Shown piece by piece: positions 50,101-55,319 of a stretch of DNA of 64,000 nucleotides. The notes under the pieces were generated by a model that saw only the letters and a list, made by a program, of their open reading frames with translations, was not told where the DNA came from and did no database searches. Numbering within the stretch: the stretch's first letter is position 1; each line of letters opens with the position of its first letter. A program made the position numbers and the translations under genes. The stretch spans positions 120,042,754 through 120,106,753 of the forward strand of contig CP136061.1 of the NCBI GenBank assembly GCA_032622095.1, written 5' to 3'. The stretch comes from Siphonodentalium dalli. Lineage: Eukaryota; Mollusca; Scaphopoda; Gadilida; Siphonodentaliidae.

Positions 50101-51438
50101 AAGTTCACGAAGTGGGATCTCCAGGGTGTTGAGTGGTTTGCGTATCGCACTCTTTACGCGCTGTACTGTATCATAATGGGGTTTTTTTTCTTACTAACAT
50201 GGAGTACGATCTAGACAATAGCATGCTATTTTATGCGACGTGTATGATTGGTATAAGAACAAGATATGGCTATGTATTGATATTCGTTCTGTGTATTGCG
50301 GTGTTAACGGGTTAATCTACCCATCGTGAAGGCCAACCGTATATCTTTAATGACAAGACGTTTTGAGTATGTTCTTCGCATCAACCACTGGAATCTTTCA
50401 CGAGAATAACCCCTTCGTTGGGCCAACTTGTTTGAAGAAAAAAAGTGTTGTATATTGATGTTACATAATCAGAAAGTTTGTATTGGCCTACATGTGTTCG
50501 TGTTCTTGGACGGTCCGGAACTCAAAAACCTCAATCCGATTCTTCTCGCATACATTAGTACATTTCTTCCTTTCGGCAATGACATTTGGGCACAGTCAAT
50601 TGTATAATCTTCCGCGTTGCTGAACTACCGCTGACAACACATTTGTATACCCAAGTGACTGCTCATGGACAGATAAATTCGTGACACGATGTAACATGTA
50701 TAGCTGAAAGCTGCATGAGAATGTGCATCTTTCTCTGAACATTGAAATCTGAAAATGACATGTATAATAACAATCGATGTTTGAGAACGCTGAATTGACA
50801 CGTATGTTACCCAGTGTCGTGAAATGCGTGTATAGTGTACAATATATTCCCATTTTCTCAACTTCTTTGCAAATACTCATATTTCGAAATATTATCGCAT
50901 AATACTTTTGTGAGTTCTTCTGTGAAGGAGGTCAATAAATACATTACAAGACAAGACTCACCTTTTTTCTCAGCGAAAGGCGTTCGCGATAATAGAGCTT
51001 TCTCCATAGCTTATTTCTAGACTGTTGGTCGTACGCACAGTCGGCTCTCTGAGAGATATGTGGACATTTCTGCAACCTTCCATTCACTTCCGGTCTGCGC
51101 ATCTGGAAACGTTTTTGTAGCGAATCACGCACTTTGTCCATCCGTTTGCGGTGTCTGTCTATGTGTGTGTTCTCTGCTTCGCATTTCGACCGAGGACTCA
51201 ACCCATGAGATGTTAAGGTTAACTGTGATGTACCCGAAATGAGACCCAGCGTGCTCGGAGTACTAGGTCTGCTCAGAACACTCCCCCGACAACCCGGAGT
51301 TGATGATGGTCGACTCTCAGATCTGTAGCCGATCGAGTCATTTCTTCCATAATCAGCTAGTGATCTCCCTTCGTATTCAACCCCACAAGAACTATAACTC
51401 CTCTCAGCCCTATGCACTGGCAAAGCTGAAACATCCAT
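457..51438 (-). CDS. CNBD2: CNBD2-like cyclic nucleotide-binding domain protein, 14 exons, 3' end outside window
   Basis: Spliced gene: complement(join) of exons 50962-51438, 32235-32314, 31716-31830, 30662-30736, 26946-27034, 24516-24589, 21974-22050, 20682-20765, 19252-19322, 18207-18284, 17078-17138, 16174-16231, 8080-8630, 457-528. Every junction keeps frame, giving 1962 coding nt (654 codons) without a stop; every donor is GT and every acceptor AG. Residues about 265-357 form a cNMP domain with the phosphate-binding cassette FGELAIINRDLRQST, keeping the Glu and Arg that contact the cyclic nucleotide in the family. A second, less canonical cNMP domain starts near residue 381 and is split by a 183-residue exon-13 insert. 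Order and phrasing match the CNBD2 (CRIS) family, a cAMP-binding protein needed for sperm function in mouse. A role in sperm here is inference. The C-terminus should lie left of base 1. Not excluded: extra exons in intron 1, or a non-coding exon upstream of 51438. Confidence 0.88.
2262..3420. repeat. Diverged tandem duplication, about 0.6 kb unit
   Basis: Unit 1 starts at 2262 and unit 2 at about 2859. Both contain, in order, CAGTTTTCAYT, GATTCCAGAATTCTCTCATT, ACATTGACATACT, GGTTTGATTCACGAAAAA and GCAACACCGGCATG. Short open frames here come from the repeat. Confidence 0.78.
6575..6719. repeat. Nearly perfect 67-bp inverted repeat (hairpin)
   Basis: Arms 6575-6641 and 6653-6719 differ at one position, with an 11-nt loop (GGTTTTACATA). 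It has no recognisable transposon ends or coding content. It is in intron 13 of the CNBD2-like gene and would fold in its pre-mRNA. Confidence 0.85.
7440..7830. repeat. Tandem 'AAAGGGCCATAACTCC' repeat with ACAG microsatellite
   Basis: Two units of about 130 bp (AAAAAGGGYCATAACTCC ... CATACCAAATTTGGTTCCGATC ... GGATAAAAAATGTTTGAGTTA) followed by GACAGACGGACAGACAGACA. Nothing coding. Confidence 0.7.
8080..8630 (-). CDS. CNBD2: CNBD2-like exon 13 (disordered insert in cNMP domain 2)
   Basis: 551 nt: 2 nt plus 183 codons, phase 0 out. The acceptor is ttgaatttcag at 8631-8633 and the donor GTCAGT at 8079. The open frame spans the whole exon, while the shorter open frame from an internal ATG at 8484 is only part of it. 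The protein is charged and low in complexity: an Asp/Gly run (NDDDGDDDIG), an Arg/Glu/Ala-rich stretch with helix or coiled-coil tendency (RLSLAQAEARAVARQEEKNR), and LKKVSWDD, which fits the PP1-docking RVxF consensus. The insert falls between beta strands of the second cNMP domain. Confidence 0.88.
8675..8830. repeat. Interspersed module shared (inverted) with 26390-26546
   Basis: TTTATTACATGATCCTACCC, AATAGTGCCAGGTGACCTTT and GTCGTCTGTTTACA occur in the same order in the reverse complement of 26390-26546. It lies just upstream of exon 13 on the transcript and is non-coding. Confidence 0.75.
9052..9200. repeat. Hairpin with self-opposed CTCG tetramers (copy 1)
   Basis: The arms pair over about 65 bp (CCAGTAAATTAGGT and complement). 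The stem is broken at 9060-9063/9185-9188, 9092-9095/9153-9156 and 9117-9120/9128-9131, where the plus strand reads CTCG (once CTTG) on both arms. The three pairs share exactly one centre of symmetry. Confidence 0.8.
9531..9612. repeat. Poly-C and CA-rich microsatellite
   Basis: A C-run followed by imperfect (CA)n. Other C or G homopolymer runs lie at 15129-15139, 24168-24177, 35971-35988, 56182-56203 and 61086-61108. Confidence 0.9.
9838..10237. mobile_element. Double-palindrome MITE with TTAA target duplication
   Basis: 400 bp. TTAA at 9838-9841 and 10234-10237. The 14-bp inverted ends are TCCTTTACCCAACA and TGTTGGGTAAAGGG. Inside are two long hairpins, 9868-9936 and 10017-10085, each built of GCCAATGCATTCTCTTATAT and its complement. 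The second hairpin is the near-exact reverse complement of the first, so the element is palindromic at two scales. Confidence 0.88.
10841..10990. repeat. Hairpin with self-opposed CTCG tetramers (copy 2)
   Basis: The arms share TATAAGATTTTATGA. CTCG at 10848, 10879 and 10901 faces TTCG/CTCG at 10969, 10937 and 10912. It is more diverged than copy 1. Confidence 0.7.
11336..11890. repeat. Tandem CGTGACCTTGACCTTSAAAT repeat, about 4 units
   Basis: Four units of roughly 130 bp each contain GACCTTGACCTT and CAAGGTCAAA(T/C)CG as a short inverted pair, preceded by CTATGGACTCAAAAACGGCT and TG/GTGA microsatellites (11250-11325). It is followed by a (TA)n run at 11920-11945. Similar microsatellite-linked repeats occur in many marine invertebrate genomes. 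Confidence 0.75.
12811..14010. repeat. Satellite of about 195 bp with palindromic GCTTGGCGG core and higher-order structure
   Basis: Units start near 12811, 12980, 13173, 13397, 13580 and 13776, each with CGGTCATCTAAAAGTCGAAAA-type sequence. GAGCTTGGCGGTT and AACCGCCAAGCTC bracket about 50 bp, so each unit can form a stem. A variant segment with GAAATCGGMCAAAAATCGAC and CACGCCCCCATTAACCA recurs about 610 bp apart (13265-13395 and 13870-14010), giving a three-unit higher-order period. Confidence 0.85.
14647..14873. mobile_element. Double-palindrome MITE, second copy
   Basis: Ends TTAAACCTTCTATGACCGGA and, inverted, GGCATGAAAGGGTTAT. It contains two hairpins (about 14698-14762 and 14768-14833) with the TGCATTCTCTTATATATGCG arms and a CTCCC/GGGAG apex. 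It is shorter and more diverged than 9838-10237. Confidence 0.75.
15401..16061. mobile_element. Putative DNA element with 17-bp inverted ends
   Basis: TGTTTTGGTTCTCGGGC at 15401-15417 and GCCTGAGAACCAAAACA at 16045-16061 (one mismatch). The interior is AT-rich with T-runs and no gene. No target duplication is clear. It lies in intron 12, about 110 bp from exon 12. Confidence 0.5.
16174..16231 (-). CDS. CNBD2: CNBD2-like exon 12 (cNMP domain 2)
   Basis: 58 nt: 19 codons plus 1 nt. The acceptor is ttaatgtttcag and the donor GTAAGA. It encodes GSLVVLKKLRREPERKNSV. The 'SG-x-VLKKL' strand continues exon 11 and leads into the insert encoded by exon 13. Confidence 0.88.
16232..18206 (-). other. 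Introns 11 and 10 around exon 11
   Basis: 16232-17077 and 17139-18206: apart from exon 11 I see no repeat structure, RNA or further exon. Confidence 0.6.
17078..17138 (-). CDS. CNBD2: CNBD2-like exon 11 (cNMP domain 2)
   Basis: 61 nt: 1 nt plus 20 codons. The acceptor is tatcactgtag and the donor GTGAGT. It encodes RGSVVIKDTSNSDWMVLVTS, the beta strands around the 'SDWIYVVKSG' motif of the second cNMP domain. Confidence 0.9.
18207..18284 (-). CDS. CNBD2: CNBD2-like exon 10 (start of cNMP domain 2)
   Basis: 78 nt: 1 nt, 25 codons, 2 nt. The acceptor is gttattccag and the donor GTGAGT. It encodes LFFLDGWNLDKLQENQARCL then YLFF. The 'FL.GW....L' motif is typical of the second domain of CNBD2. 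Confidence 0.88.
18458..18703. repeat. 22-bp tandem array, about 11 units
   Basis: The unit is AAGAAGCTCGGATCGTGTCT plus AC, with few substitutions. Because 22 is not a multiple of 3 and the unit has no plus-strand stop codon, all three plus frames stay open; the resulting STRSSDRVYKKLGSCPQEAR-type peptides are artefacts. It lies in intron 9. Confidence 0.92.
19252..19322 (-). CDS. CNBD2: CNBD2-like exon 9
   Basis: 71 nt, phase 0 in and 2 nt out. The acceptor is attttttacag and the donor GTGAGG. It encodes DYHIIFMCGGLKSLAEPGNK then RFL, the C-helix of the first domain and the linker to the second. Confidence 0.9.
19789..20260. repeat. ATC-rich tract and GGTTC/GAACC tandem repeat
   Basis: 19789-19890 is degenerate (ATC)n. 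From 19960 to 20220 units of about 88 bp carry AACCAATTGGTTC, CAATAAATRTGGTG, GTTAGGTTCCACTYTGTT and AGYGAAGAAYC at least twice, with many GAACC/GGTTC inverted pairs. It lies in intron 8 and is non-coding. Confidence 0.75.
20682..20765 (-). CDS. CNBD2: CNBD2-like exon 8 (phosphate-binding cassette)
   Basis: 84 nt, phase 0 on both sides. The acceptor is aactattccag and the donor GTGAGA. It encodes ELAIINRDLRQSTVTTKEPT then EFLAISAE. With the FG of exon 7 this completes a canonical cassette with the Glu and Arg retained, so the domain may bind a cyclic nucleotide. Confidence 0.92.
21974..22050 (-). CDS. CNBD2: CNBD2-like exon 7 (cNMP domain 1)
   Basis: 77 nt. The donor is GTAGGT. The acceptor tttacag is preceded directly by a (TTA)n microsatellite that serves as its pyrimidine-rich tract. 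It encodes RPVAYLFRGDTFG and supplies the FG of the phosphate-binding cassette. Confidence 0.9.
22055..22082. repeat. (ATA)n microsatellite abutting exon 7 acceptor
   Basis: On the minus strand it reads (TTA)n followed by TTTACAG, forming the tract directly before exon 7. Confidence 0.95.
22930..23112. repeat. 35-bp perfect inverted repeat around a 113-bp spacer
   Basis: AGTGCTACAGGTCAAAGTTC...(22930-22964) and its exact complement (23078-23112), ending 16 bp before the hAT target duplication. It may be the end of an older element. Confidence 0.75.
23137..24296. mobile_element. Non-autonomous hAT-like DNA transposon with perfect 8-bp target duplication
   Basis: The ends are perfect 19-bp inverted repeats, CAGGGATGTGGCTAGAGGG (23137-23155) and its complement (24278-24296). 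They are flanked by identical 8-bp copies GCTGGGTG at 23129-23136 and 24297-24304. CAGGG ends plus 8-bp duplications are diagnostic of hAT. The interior is non-coding with repeats of GTTGGAAATTTTCCAAC and two palindromes around CCATGG (23644-23673 and 23905-23937, ACACCGGGCC...GGCCCGGTGT). It is in intron 6, about 220 bp from exon 6. Confidence 0.92.
24516..24589 (-). CDS. CNBD2: CNBD2-like exon 6 (cNMP domain 1, first beta strands)
   Basis: 74 nt. The acceptor is ctaacgcag and the donor GTAAGT. It encodes KKVIVRQGHPPVCYYFILSG, the classic cNMP opening (V-I-x-Q-G, then Y-F-I-L-S-G). It ends with 1 nt of a Val codon completed by exon 7. Confidence 0.92.
24945..25560 (+). repeat. Composite interspersed repeat (plus copy)
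   Basis: Blocks CGGCGTTAGTTTTTCAAAAT, GATCAAAATGTGCGC, TGGGTTCTCCCACTC and TATCTGAACATTTCCTAAGG recur in the same order on the minus strand of 55320-55885. A partial third copy is at 1705-1805. A TATA/CTGTCTG microsatellite precedes it (24800-24885). Confidence 0.7.
25925..26336. mobile_element. Foldback element, right end truncated
   Basis: Same family as 51969-52407, with AAGTACTCAATCCGATCAGA at the left end. The right arm stops at TAGTAAATT, about 25 bp before the expected terminus, where it meets unrelated sequence. It lies in intron 5 of the CNBD2-like gene. Confidence 0.85.
26547..26732. repeat. Hairpin with self-opposed CGAG tetramers (copy 3)
   Basis: The arms share GTGTCTGGATTTTGACGAA, GATTTGTTGGCGG and TGCGGGAC. 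CGAG at 26600 and 26626 faces CGAG at 26677 and 26649. It is directly preceded by a module of about 155 bp (26390-26546) that recurs inverted at 8675-8830. Confidence 0.78.
26946..27034 (-). CDS. CNBD2: CNBD2-like exon 5
   Basis: 89 nt, phase 0 in and 2 nt out. It has a strong acceptor (ctttctcccacag) and donor (GTAAGT). It encodes LRGMKSLSDIPVEMQRKVAE and the start of LGTYERHESKK, completed by exon 6. This is the N-terminal helix of the cNMP fold. Confidence 0.9.
28059..30330 (+). mobile_element. Degenerate LINE with endonuclease and reverse transcriptase remains
   Basis: AP-endonuclease remains: LTGDFNCPSINWETL (about 28192-28236) and ISDHNIVV (28418-28441). A linker follows with PWINHRVKRMLRKN. 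RT remains: LPLGWRSANISSIYKKGDKH (29198-29257), motif A LDFSKAFDTVP in another frame (29484-29516), SGVPEGTVLG (29655-29684), and motif C as FADN (29749-29760) instead of (F/Y)ADD. The C-terminal region is ...SLVRSTMEYADIIWDPY. Several frameshifts and stops are present, and an A-run sits inside it at 28876-28897. It resembles jockey/CR1-type elements. It lies antisense in intron 4 of the CNBD2-like gene and cannot be active. Confidence 0.88.
30662..30736 (-). CDS. CNBD2: CNBD2-like exon 4
   Basis: 75 nt, phase 0 on both sides. The acceptor is taaatttcag and the donor GTAAGT. It encodes NWLPEDIRNILSKASGDRSA followed by EEIHL, matching the helical 'ILSKPPxxRTEEE' stretch leading into the first cNMP domain. 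Confidence 0.9.
30969..31376. mobile_element. Foldback element in intron 3 of CNBD2-like gene
   Basis: 408 bp. Arms of about 185 bp (30969-31151 and 31190-31376) start TAAAGTGAC and share CATATTGGCCGCCATCATGG. A loop of about 38 nt separates them. It encodes nothing. Confidence 0.85.
31716..31830 (-). CDS. CNBD2: CNBD2-like exon 3
   Basis: 115 nt: 1 nt completing a Ser codon, then 38 codons. The acceptor is ccttcgcag and the donor GTATGT. It encodes NGSEAPPFITRLSYCDENGK and then FDASIYKLNKQ, corresponding to the 'TFD...F' region that precedes the cNMP domain in CNBD2. Confidence 0.88.
32097..32179. repeat. (GA)n microsatellite, about 41 dinucleotides
   Basis: Uninterrupted GA run. In the CNBD2-like transcript it is (CU)n and starts about 55 nt after the exon 2 donor inside the 404-nt intron 2. 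Open frames rich in Ser-Leu here are artefacts. Confidence 0.97.
32235..32314 (-). CDS. CNBD2: CNBD2-like exon 2
   Basis: 80 nt, phase 0 in, 2 nt carried over. The acceptor is tttttattttag at 32315-32316 and the donor GTAAGT at 32234. It encodes LLGRFKRVVTLTIACIRESR, resembling the conserved helix before the first cNMP domain of CNBD2. It follows an 18.6 kb intron. A (CT)n run lies about 55 nt downstream of its donor in the transcript. Confidence 0.85.
32560..32880. repeat. Two tandem units ending in a GACG microsatellite
   Basis: Units around 32635-32720 and 32760-32845 share GGGYAACAATMYTCTGAMGTTTC and GATTACACCATGAAGGTAC, then (GACG)n at 32857-32876. It occupies the end of intron 1 nearest exon 2. 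Confidence 0.7.
33484..33800. mobile_element. Short element sharing the CCCTGTCACACTCCGC terminus
   Basis: The first 50 bp match the arms of 41471-43168. The rest matches 42430-42750 in reverse orientation over about 320 bp. A 30-bp perfect palindrome CGCTTGTTTTGTGCATGCAC... is at the middle. It begins at TTAAA. Open frames on both strands here are repeat-derived. Confidence 0.75.
34139..34702. mobile_element. Foldback MITE, same family as 58057-58416
   Basis: Inverted arms of about 110 bp (34139-34250 and 34585-34702) share GATTTCCATGCAAATCTGCA, then continue through TGTGACTTGATGT to a CCAGATAAATACC-like core. The right end reads GGTCACTTGACCT; the left end is eroded. The central part (34430-34590) carries a GC-rich segment with its own short inverted repeats (GGGACGCCAGA / TCTGGCGTCCC). 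Confidence 0.65.
34735..35125 (+). mobile_element. LINE 3' fragment (RT C-terminal tail)
   Basis: The frames read SVTDMLSEVKLPE, then RLVKYHKIVMGLLPALPKPD, then HSFFVKTTVEWNHLE, a stop, and VDISDIDGFLSALRG. These match the C-terminal tail common to CR1/jockey-type LINEs ('..NSFFPRTVREWNSLP.. SLDAFKAAL'). Frame changes and stops make it inactive. Confidence 0.72.
35435..35752. mobile_element. Foldback MITE, AAGGCTGAAGGGGTCACTC ends
   Basis: About 318 bp. Inverted arms of roughly 66 bp share CTGAAGGGGTCACTCTCACC, GCTGAAGGGTACACA and TTTGAAAATGTGCTGAA. The interior is non-coding. Confidence 0.78.
36190..36600. mobile_element. Cluster of palindromic TGCATTCTCTTATATATGCG MITEs
   Basis: Hairpin arms at 36197-36265, 36293-36364, 36437-36464 (one arm) and 36490-36560. 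The flanking strings AAGCTCCAATTATGGAAGG and AAGCTCCAGTCATGAAATG match the end of the 14647-14873 element. At least two diverged double-hairpin copies are present, possibly nested. Confidence 0.75.
37381..37650. mobile_element. Double-palindrome MITE, further copy
   Basis: Hairpins at about 37407-37474 and 37499-37575 with the same arms (CCTTATATCTGCAGG / CTCACATATATAAGAG). It ends at GCTCCCATAATGAAAGGGTTA. A solitary end of the same family, without hairpins, is at 12475-12525. Confidence 0.75.
38951..39196. mobile_element. Old copy of the CTTAAG-palindrome MITE
   Basis: It starts GGGAGGCCAAATTGTCATTTAA, like copies A and B, and continues with degenerate units such as GTGCTTAAG, GGGCTTAAGCGCAAT and GATTGTGCTTAAGCAT. 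The right terminal repeat is lost. Confidence 0.65.
39769..40229. mobile_element. MITE packed with ATTGCGCTTAAGCGCAAT palindromes, copy A
   Basis: 461 bp. Inverted ends of about 50 bp (TGGGATGCCAAATTGACATT and complement), flanked by TA on both sides. The interior holds repeated 18-bp palindromes ATTGCGCTTAAGCGCAAT alternating with AAGGAAT spacers, and a unique core (39900-40040, with CCCTGTTAACAGGCA). Confidence 0.85.
40286..40764. mobile_element. MITE packed with GCGCTTAAGCGC palindromes, copy B (inverted)
   Basis: 479 bp, same ends as copy A and 56 bp away. Its unique core is the reverse complement of copy A's (TGCCTGTTAACAGGGATAG...) and contains about 60 bp missing from A (around 40466-40525), so A carries a deletion. 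Confidence 0.85.
41471..43168. mobile_element. DNA-transposon-like element with inverted arms of about 0.4 kb
   Basis: Left arm 41471-41846 and right arm 42764-43168 are inverted copies. They start CCCTGYCACRCTCCGCTGCG and include CGTTTTGCAAACTTATTGAG and a TATAAATAGCGCCTC motif facing inward. The interior (41847-42763) holds no convincing coding region. Its right part (42430-42750) is another, inverted copy of the sequence at 33484-33800. Confidence 0.82.
45640..45960. repeat. Interspersed repeat with GCGAGGTCAAGG motifs
   Basis: ACTAGCTGATGTGCCCAACT opens it. Two copies of TATATGAGCGAGGTCAAGG and GACACGGTCGCAYGTGAAA follow. It looks like the end of a common mobile repeat; class not determined. 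Just upstream (45480-45600) is a CGAAATA-rich tandem tract. Confidence 0.55.
46188..46717. mobile_element. TTAA-flanked MITE, copy 1 (inside pseudogene)
   Basis: 530 bp including TTAA at 46188-46191 and 46714-46717. The terminal repeats read AGATACAGGCGGCGTTGG and, inverted, AGGCACGGGCAGCATTCG. Across the empty site the host frame reads AEQSL-TAKLWLQYLD, so the insertion boundaries and the TTAA duplication are well defined. The TTAA target suggests a piggyBac-type transposase, but the element encodes no protein. Confidence 0.85.
47261..47866. mobile_element. TTAA-flanked MITE, copy 2 (inside pseudogene)
   Basis: 606 bp with TTAA at both ends (47261-47264 and 47863-47866). It is the same family and orientation as copy 1, and is longer because of an internal tandem duplication of about 100 bp (around 47440-47640: ...AAACATAAAGARCGTTATTTG... 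twice). The host frame is again restored across the empty site (SSGL-TSSCDDGLN). Confidence 0.85.
50962..51438 (-). CDS. CNBD2: CNBD2-like exon 1 (N-terminal region)
   Basis: 159 codons from an ATG at 51438 in good context (aaaATGG). The exon ends AAG|GTGAGT at 50962/50961. It encodes a Ser/Thr/Pro-rich, Arg-rich and probably disordered N-terminus (RPSSTPGCRGSVLSRPSTPS), then a basic segment ending in LSLRKK that joins exon 2 in phase 0. An AG at 51426-51427 (gtttcag|CTTTGCC) is in the right phase to be an acceptor, so this could be an internal exon 50962-51425 with the true start upstream. I prefer the ATG because no upstream exon is visible and the acceptor lacks a strong pyrimidine tract. 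Confidence 0.75.
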
Positions 51439-51968
51439 TTTACGATAAACTATATGCTTATACTTGACAAGAGTCACTCAGCATGACTTTGTGTGTGTGT
51501 TGTATTTCTTATGTATTCTCCGTTCGAAACATATGTGATATACGGACTAATACAATGATCGTGCACTATCCACAAAATTCGTTCGTGTTTTAATGTATAC
51601 CAGAGAGGAAGTGCGAAGTTTCTAATATTCGGATATAACAAACCAGATTTTCATCTTGTATGCCCCTATTGTTTGATGTGATTCTGTGTAATTACTTTTT
51701 TCGGGCCAGTTCCTTGAATGAATAAGGTTAACACCAGAAGAATAACGAATTTTGTTCCTTTGTAATTATCGGATTTAGAAGAATTCCCGTGGGCACAAAT
51801 TGTGTTACACTAATGCGCGGACAACATTTATAATACTGATCAAGTCGCGTGGAATGTTTTCATTAATGACACGACTGCAGGAAGTAATTATAGGCCCTGA
51901 TATATGGCTGTGATATGATTGGTATATCAACATCGATTCTGCCTCGAAAATGGTAACTTTCTTAATTA

Positions 51969-52407
51969 AAGGTACTCAATCCGATCAGACGCTCCTAATT
52001 TACTATTTCTTTGGCTTCGAGGGTAAAAAATATTTGATTCGAGTCGAGGAACCTACCCATCAAAGCTCAGAGTGATTAGATATCGATTTTTGAAGTTTGC
52101 GATTTCTATTGTTTGTGGGACAGTTATTGCAGGTCAAACGGATAGTCTTGCAGATAAAGATGGATAACTCTAAAATCAAGTGGTTATTATTACCACTTGA
52201 TTTCAGAGTTATCCATCTTTATCTACAAGACCGTCCGTCTGACGGGCAAGTTCTGTCCCACAAACAATAGAAATCGCAAACTTCAAACATCGATAACTAA
52301 TCACTCTGAGCTTTGATGTGTGGGTTCCTCGACTCGAATCAAATATTGTTTACACCCGAAGCAAAAGAAATAGTAATTTAGGAGCGTCTGATCGGATTGA
52401 GTACCTT
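51969..52407. mobile_element. Complete foldback element, 215-bp arms
   Basis: 439 bp: left arm 51969-52183, loop of 9 nt, right arm 52193-52407, nearly perfect complements. The ends are AAGGTACTCAATCCGATCAG. It sits between the CNBD2-like 5' end and the scramblase. A lone end of the family is at 61163-61182. Confidence 0.88.
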
Positions 52408-53679
52408 CAAAGACAGTGTATCTCTTCCTAACATGTTTTATATGGTTCCGGGTATGAAATACTAAATATGAATCGAAGCTTACCCCTATCCGAAAACGCT
52501 AGTATCAATTAATTTTGATTTTATTTAGATTTTTTTTGTATAATACTTGCATCCTTTTAGGACAGTGTTTCGGGCTATTTTCGCAGAGCAGGAAAGAGAA
52601 CTCTATCTTGTTAGCGCTCTAAACTAAGGCAAAATGTCAGATATATTGCTCTGCCACATCAGCGATAAACCACTTCATTGTGCCTTTATAGACACACCAT
52701 CAGGGTTAAAATGATGCGAAACAATCTGCTGTGGGCCTATATATATGGGAATAAAGAATACTCTTGCTCAAAGTGTTGCACGTATTCTCATAAATTGTAT
52801 ATCCAAACGTTTTTTTTAAATATTTTTTAGTGAGATCAAAACATGAACATTAGTTCGCAAAAATAAAAGACGACACACAATTGGGTTTTACATAAAGATG
52901 TATAAATCAATCTAGTGGGTCAGGCTAAGATTTTCAGGGCACCTGGTTATCATATCTCCATGGAAATATACAGATGTTTTAAAGAAGTGTCCAGGTGCTC
53001 CTCTGCTCATGGTGCTATTATTCTCAGTTTAAAAGAAATTTTGCTGTATATCAGCTACATGTGCCAGACACAGAGCGAGATTATAAGTTGTTTATGTTAG
53101 GTTATGAGTCTGCTCTAAAATATGAAATAAATCCCCTGTATCGGGCAGATGTACCCTTCTCAGATACCAGTATTGGAGAATCCTGAAAAGTCTTGTGCTA
53201 CTAACTGTGTTTTCTTTTATCTCAGAAGAAACTATATTTGACAGCACACTGGGACCACTATTTGTGAACAGTCCTTTTATACATTTCCATCTCTCTTGAC
53301 AAATTGTATCTTTGTTAAGGAAAATATCTTGAAACGGACTCAATTTTGTTATAACACATGATCCATTATAACATGCCATACTCTGATGGTTCAAGGTCCC
53401 TCATTTTGCAAAAATATATGTATCTCTGAAATAGAATGATAAATATACTTTTAATGCTTTATTCTATGCATCTGGTTTTTTTTGCTAGCTCACTATATAA
53501 ATGCCCGATTCCCGTCCCCATATAAAAATGACAGTTGAGAAGATATAATAAAACTCATTAGAACGAATTATGGATAAGACTATATATAACTTTGTATCAG
53601 CTTTGTGTCCCTCCCTTCCCCATCCATGACCGTGCCACTTTTGACATATTTAAACCACGCCCATTAGACGCATTATATT

Positions 53680-54640
53680 ATGGAGATTATTATGTATAAG
53701 TTTGGTGGTAATCGGCAACTAAACAAATTCTTATCAAATTTAGTGCCCACCCCATCTCTCATCCAAACTGCACCAATTTTGGCGTCTTTAAATCACAGAC
53801 TCCTCGAAAATGGAGAAAAATGCGTATCAATTTGGTTAAAATCGGCGCTAAAGAATAGTTTTCTTTATCAATTTTGGCGCCCCTCTCTCCCTCCGTGCAC
53901 CCTTGACTCGCACGGCACCTTATTATTTCATCATGTTTGCTGCCCCTCCCCCTTTTCTGCCACTGAGACCAACATCGTCACTTTAGAAAATTTAAGCAGC
54001 ATCGTTATCTTCATCGTAAACAGTTACCCATTTTAGACCCCTTTGGTGCCATCTATATGGTCCCCCGTGAAGTTATATGGAACACAGACAGACATTCACA
54101 AATATAGGCATAAAGTGTGGCGTCTTTAACCCACACGATTTCATTCCTCGTATCATTGGAGAATAACGTGTATGCATTTGATCAAAATTGGCGCTGAACA
54201 TATTTTTATAAATTTTCGTGACCCTTCACTCAACTCACCCAAACGATACAAATTTGGCGTCTTTAAATCACACGATTATATTCCTCATATCATGGAGAAG
54301 AATGTTCATCAATTTGGCGAAATCGGCGCTTAAAATATTTTGTTATCAATTTTGGTGCCGTTCTCCACTTCCTTGCACCCGGCCTGACTCGAACGGGGCC
54401 ACATTTTTAAACCACAGTATATTACTCGTATCGTGGAGATGATTATGTATAAGTTTGGTGGAAATCGCCGACACATTTTATCCTGCTCCTCCCGCTTTTC
54501 TGCCCCTGACAACAGTAGCGTCACTTTAGAAAATTCTAACCCGCACCATTATCTTCCTCGTAAAAGTTACCACTCTTGGGCGCCTTTGGTTCCATCTGGA
54601 TGACCTCCCGTGAATTTCTATAGAACACAGACATTCGCAA
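53680..54640. repeat. Degenerate tandem repeats of about 0.3 kb
   Basis: Three diverged units share TTTGGCGTCTTTAAATCACA, ATCATGGAGAAGAATG, TCAATTTGGYKAAATCGGCGC and ATTATGTATAAGTTTGGTGG. Open frames across them are not credible genes. Confidence 0.7.
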
Positions 54641-55319
54641 ATGTATATATATCTTCAGTTTGTCAGAGTTTTATTCACAAAAAAAAATATTTTTAGTCTT
54701 GAATCAGGTTTTATAAAAATGATGTTGTTGTAATTGTGGCCCTGGAGAGATAAACTATCTTTAATTACTTTCAAGAGTTTTTTTAATTCATCGGCTGAAC
54801 GATTGACAACGAACAGGTTCACACATTGCTTAGCAACACTCGCAATAGAAATTAAAAGGATGCTTAAATTTAGAGCAAAATGTTTTGCTTTGAAATTAGA
54901 TAGTGTATATCTTCCGGGCACAATTACAACAACATATTTTTTGTTTTATAAAAACCCGACCTTTCTTGTGTATAAAATACAAATAAAACCGACGGCTTGC
55001 TGGTATATTATATGTCTATAACGTAAGTTGATAAAGTGGTTTATTTCTGATACAACCGATTCGTAATTCGCGTCCAAATCTCTTAATTGAAATAAAATAT
55101 GCCCTTTTTATGGTTCCAGCAAGTTAGAGTTCTCCCTCTTGGTACGCTCCTAACGTTTTCGCGAGATTTCTGTTCTACAAATAGCAACATTTACTGTTCC
55201 AGGAATGTGACAAGAAATTAGAAATAAAATTAATAGAAGTTTTACCGGACAGGTAATACACAGAATCTATATATAACTTGCTAGAAAGAGATACACTATT
55301 TCTTTGACACTTTATATAT

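Larger units (their letters stand above)
32315..50961 (-). other. Intron 1 of CNBD2-like gene, 18.6 kb
   Basis: Holds the LINE tail, most MITE clusters, the long-arm element and the PIN/CXC pseudogene. Nothing recognised in 37660-38940, 43170-45480 and 49420-50960, except that 50211-50315 weakly resembles the 46188-type MITE (GATTGGTATAAGAACA). An undetected extra exon cannot be excluded. Confidence 0.65.

Noticed and set aside
53680-54036. 118-codon plus-strand open frame
   Set aside because: Lies in degenerate repeats of about 0.3 kb whose other copies do not keep the frame.
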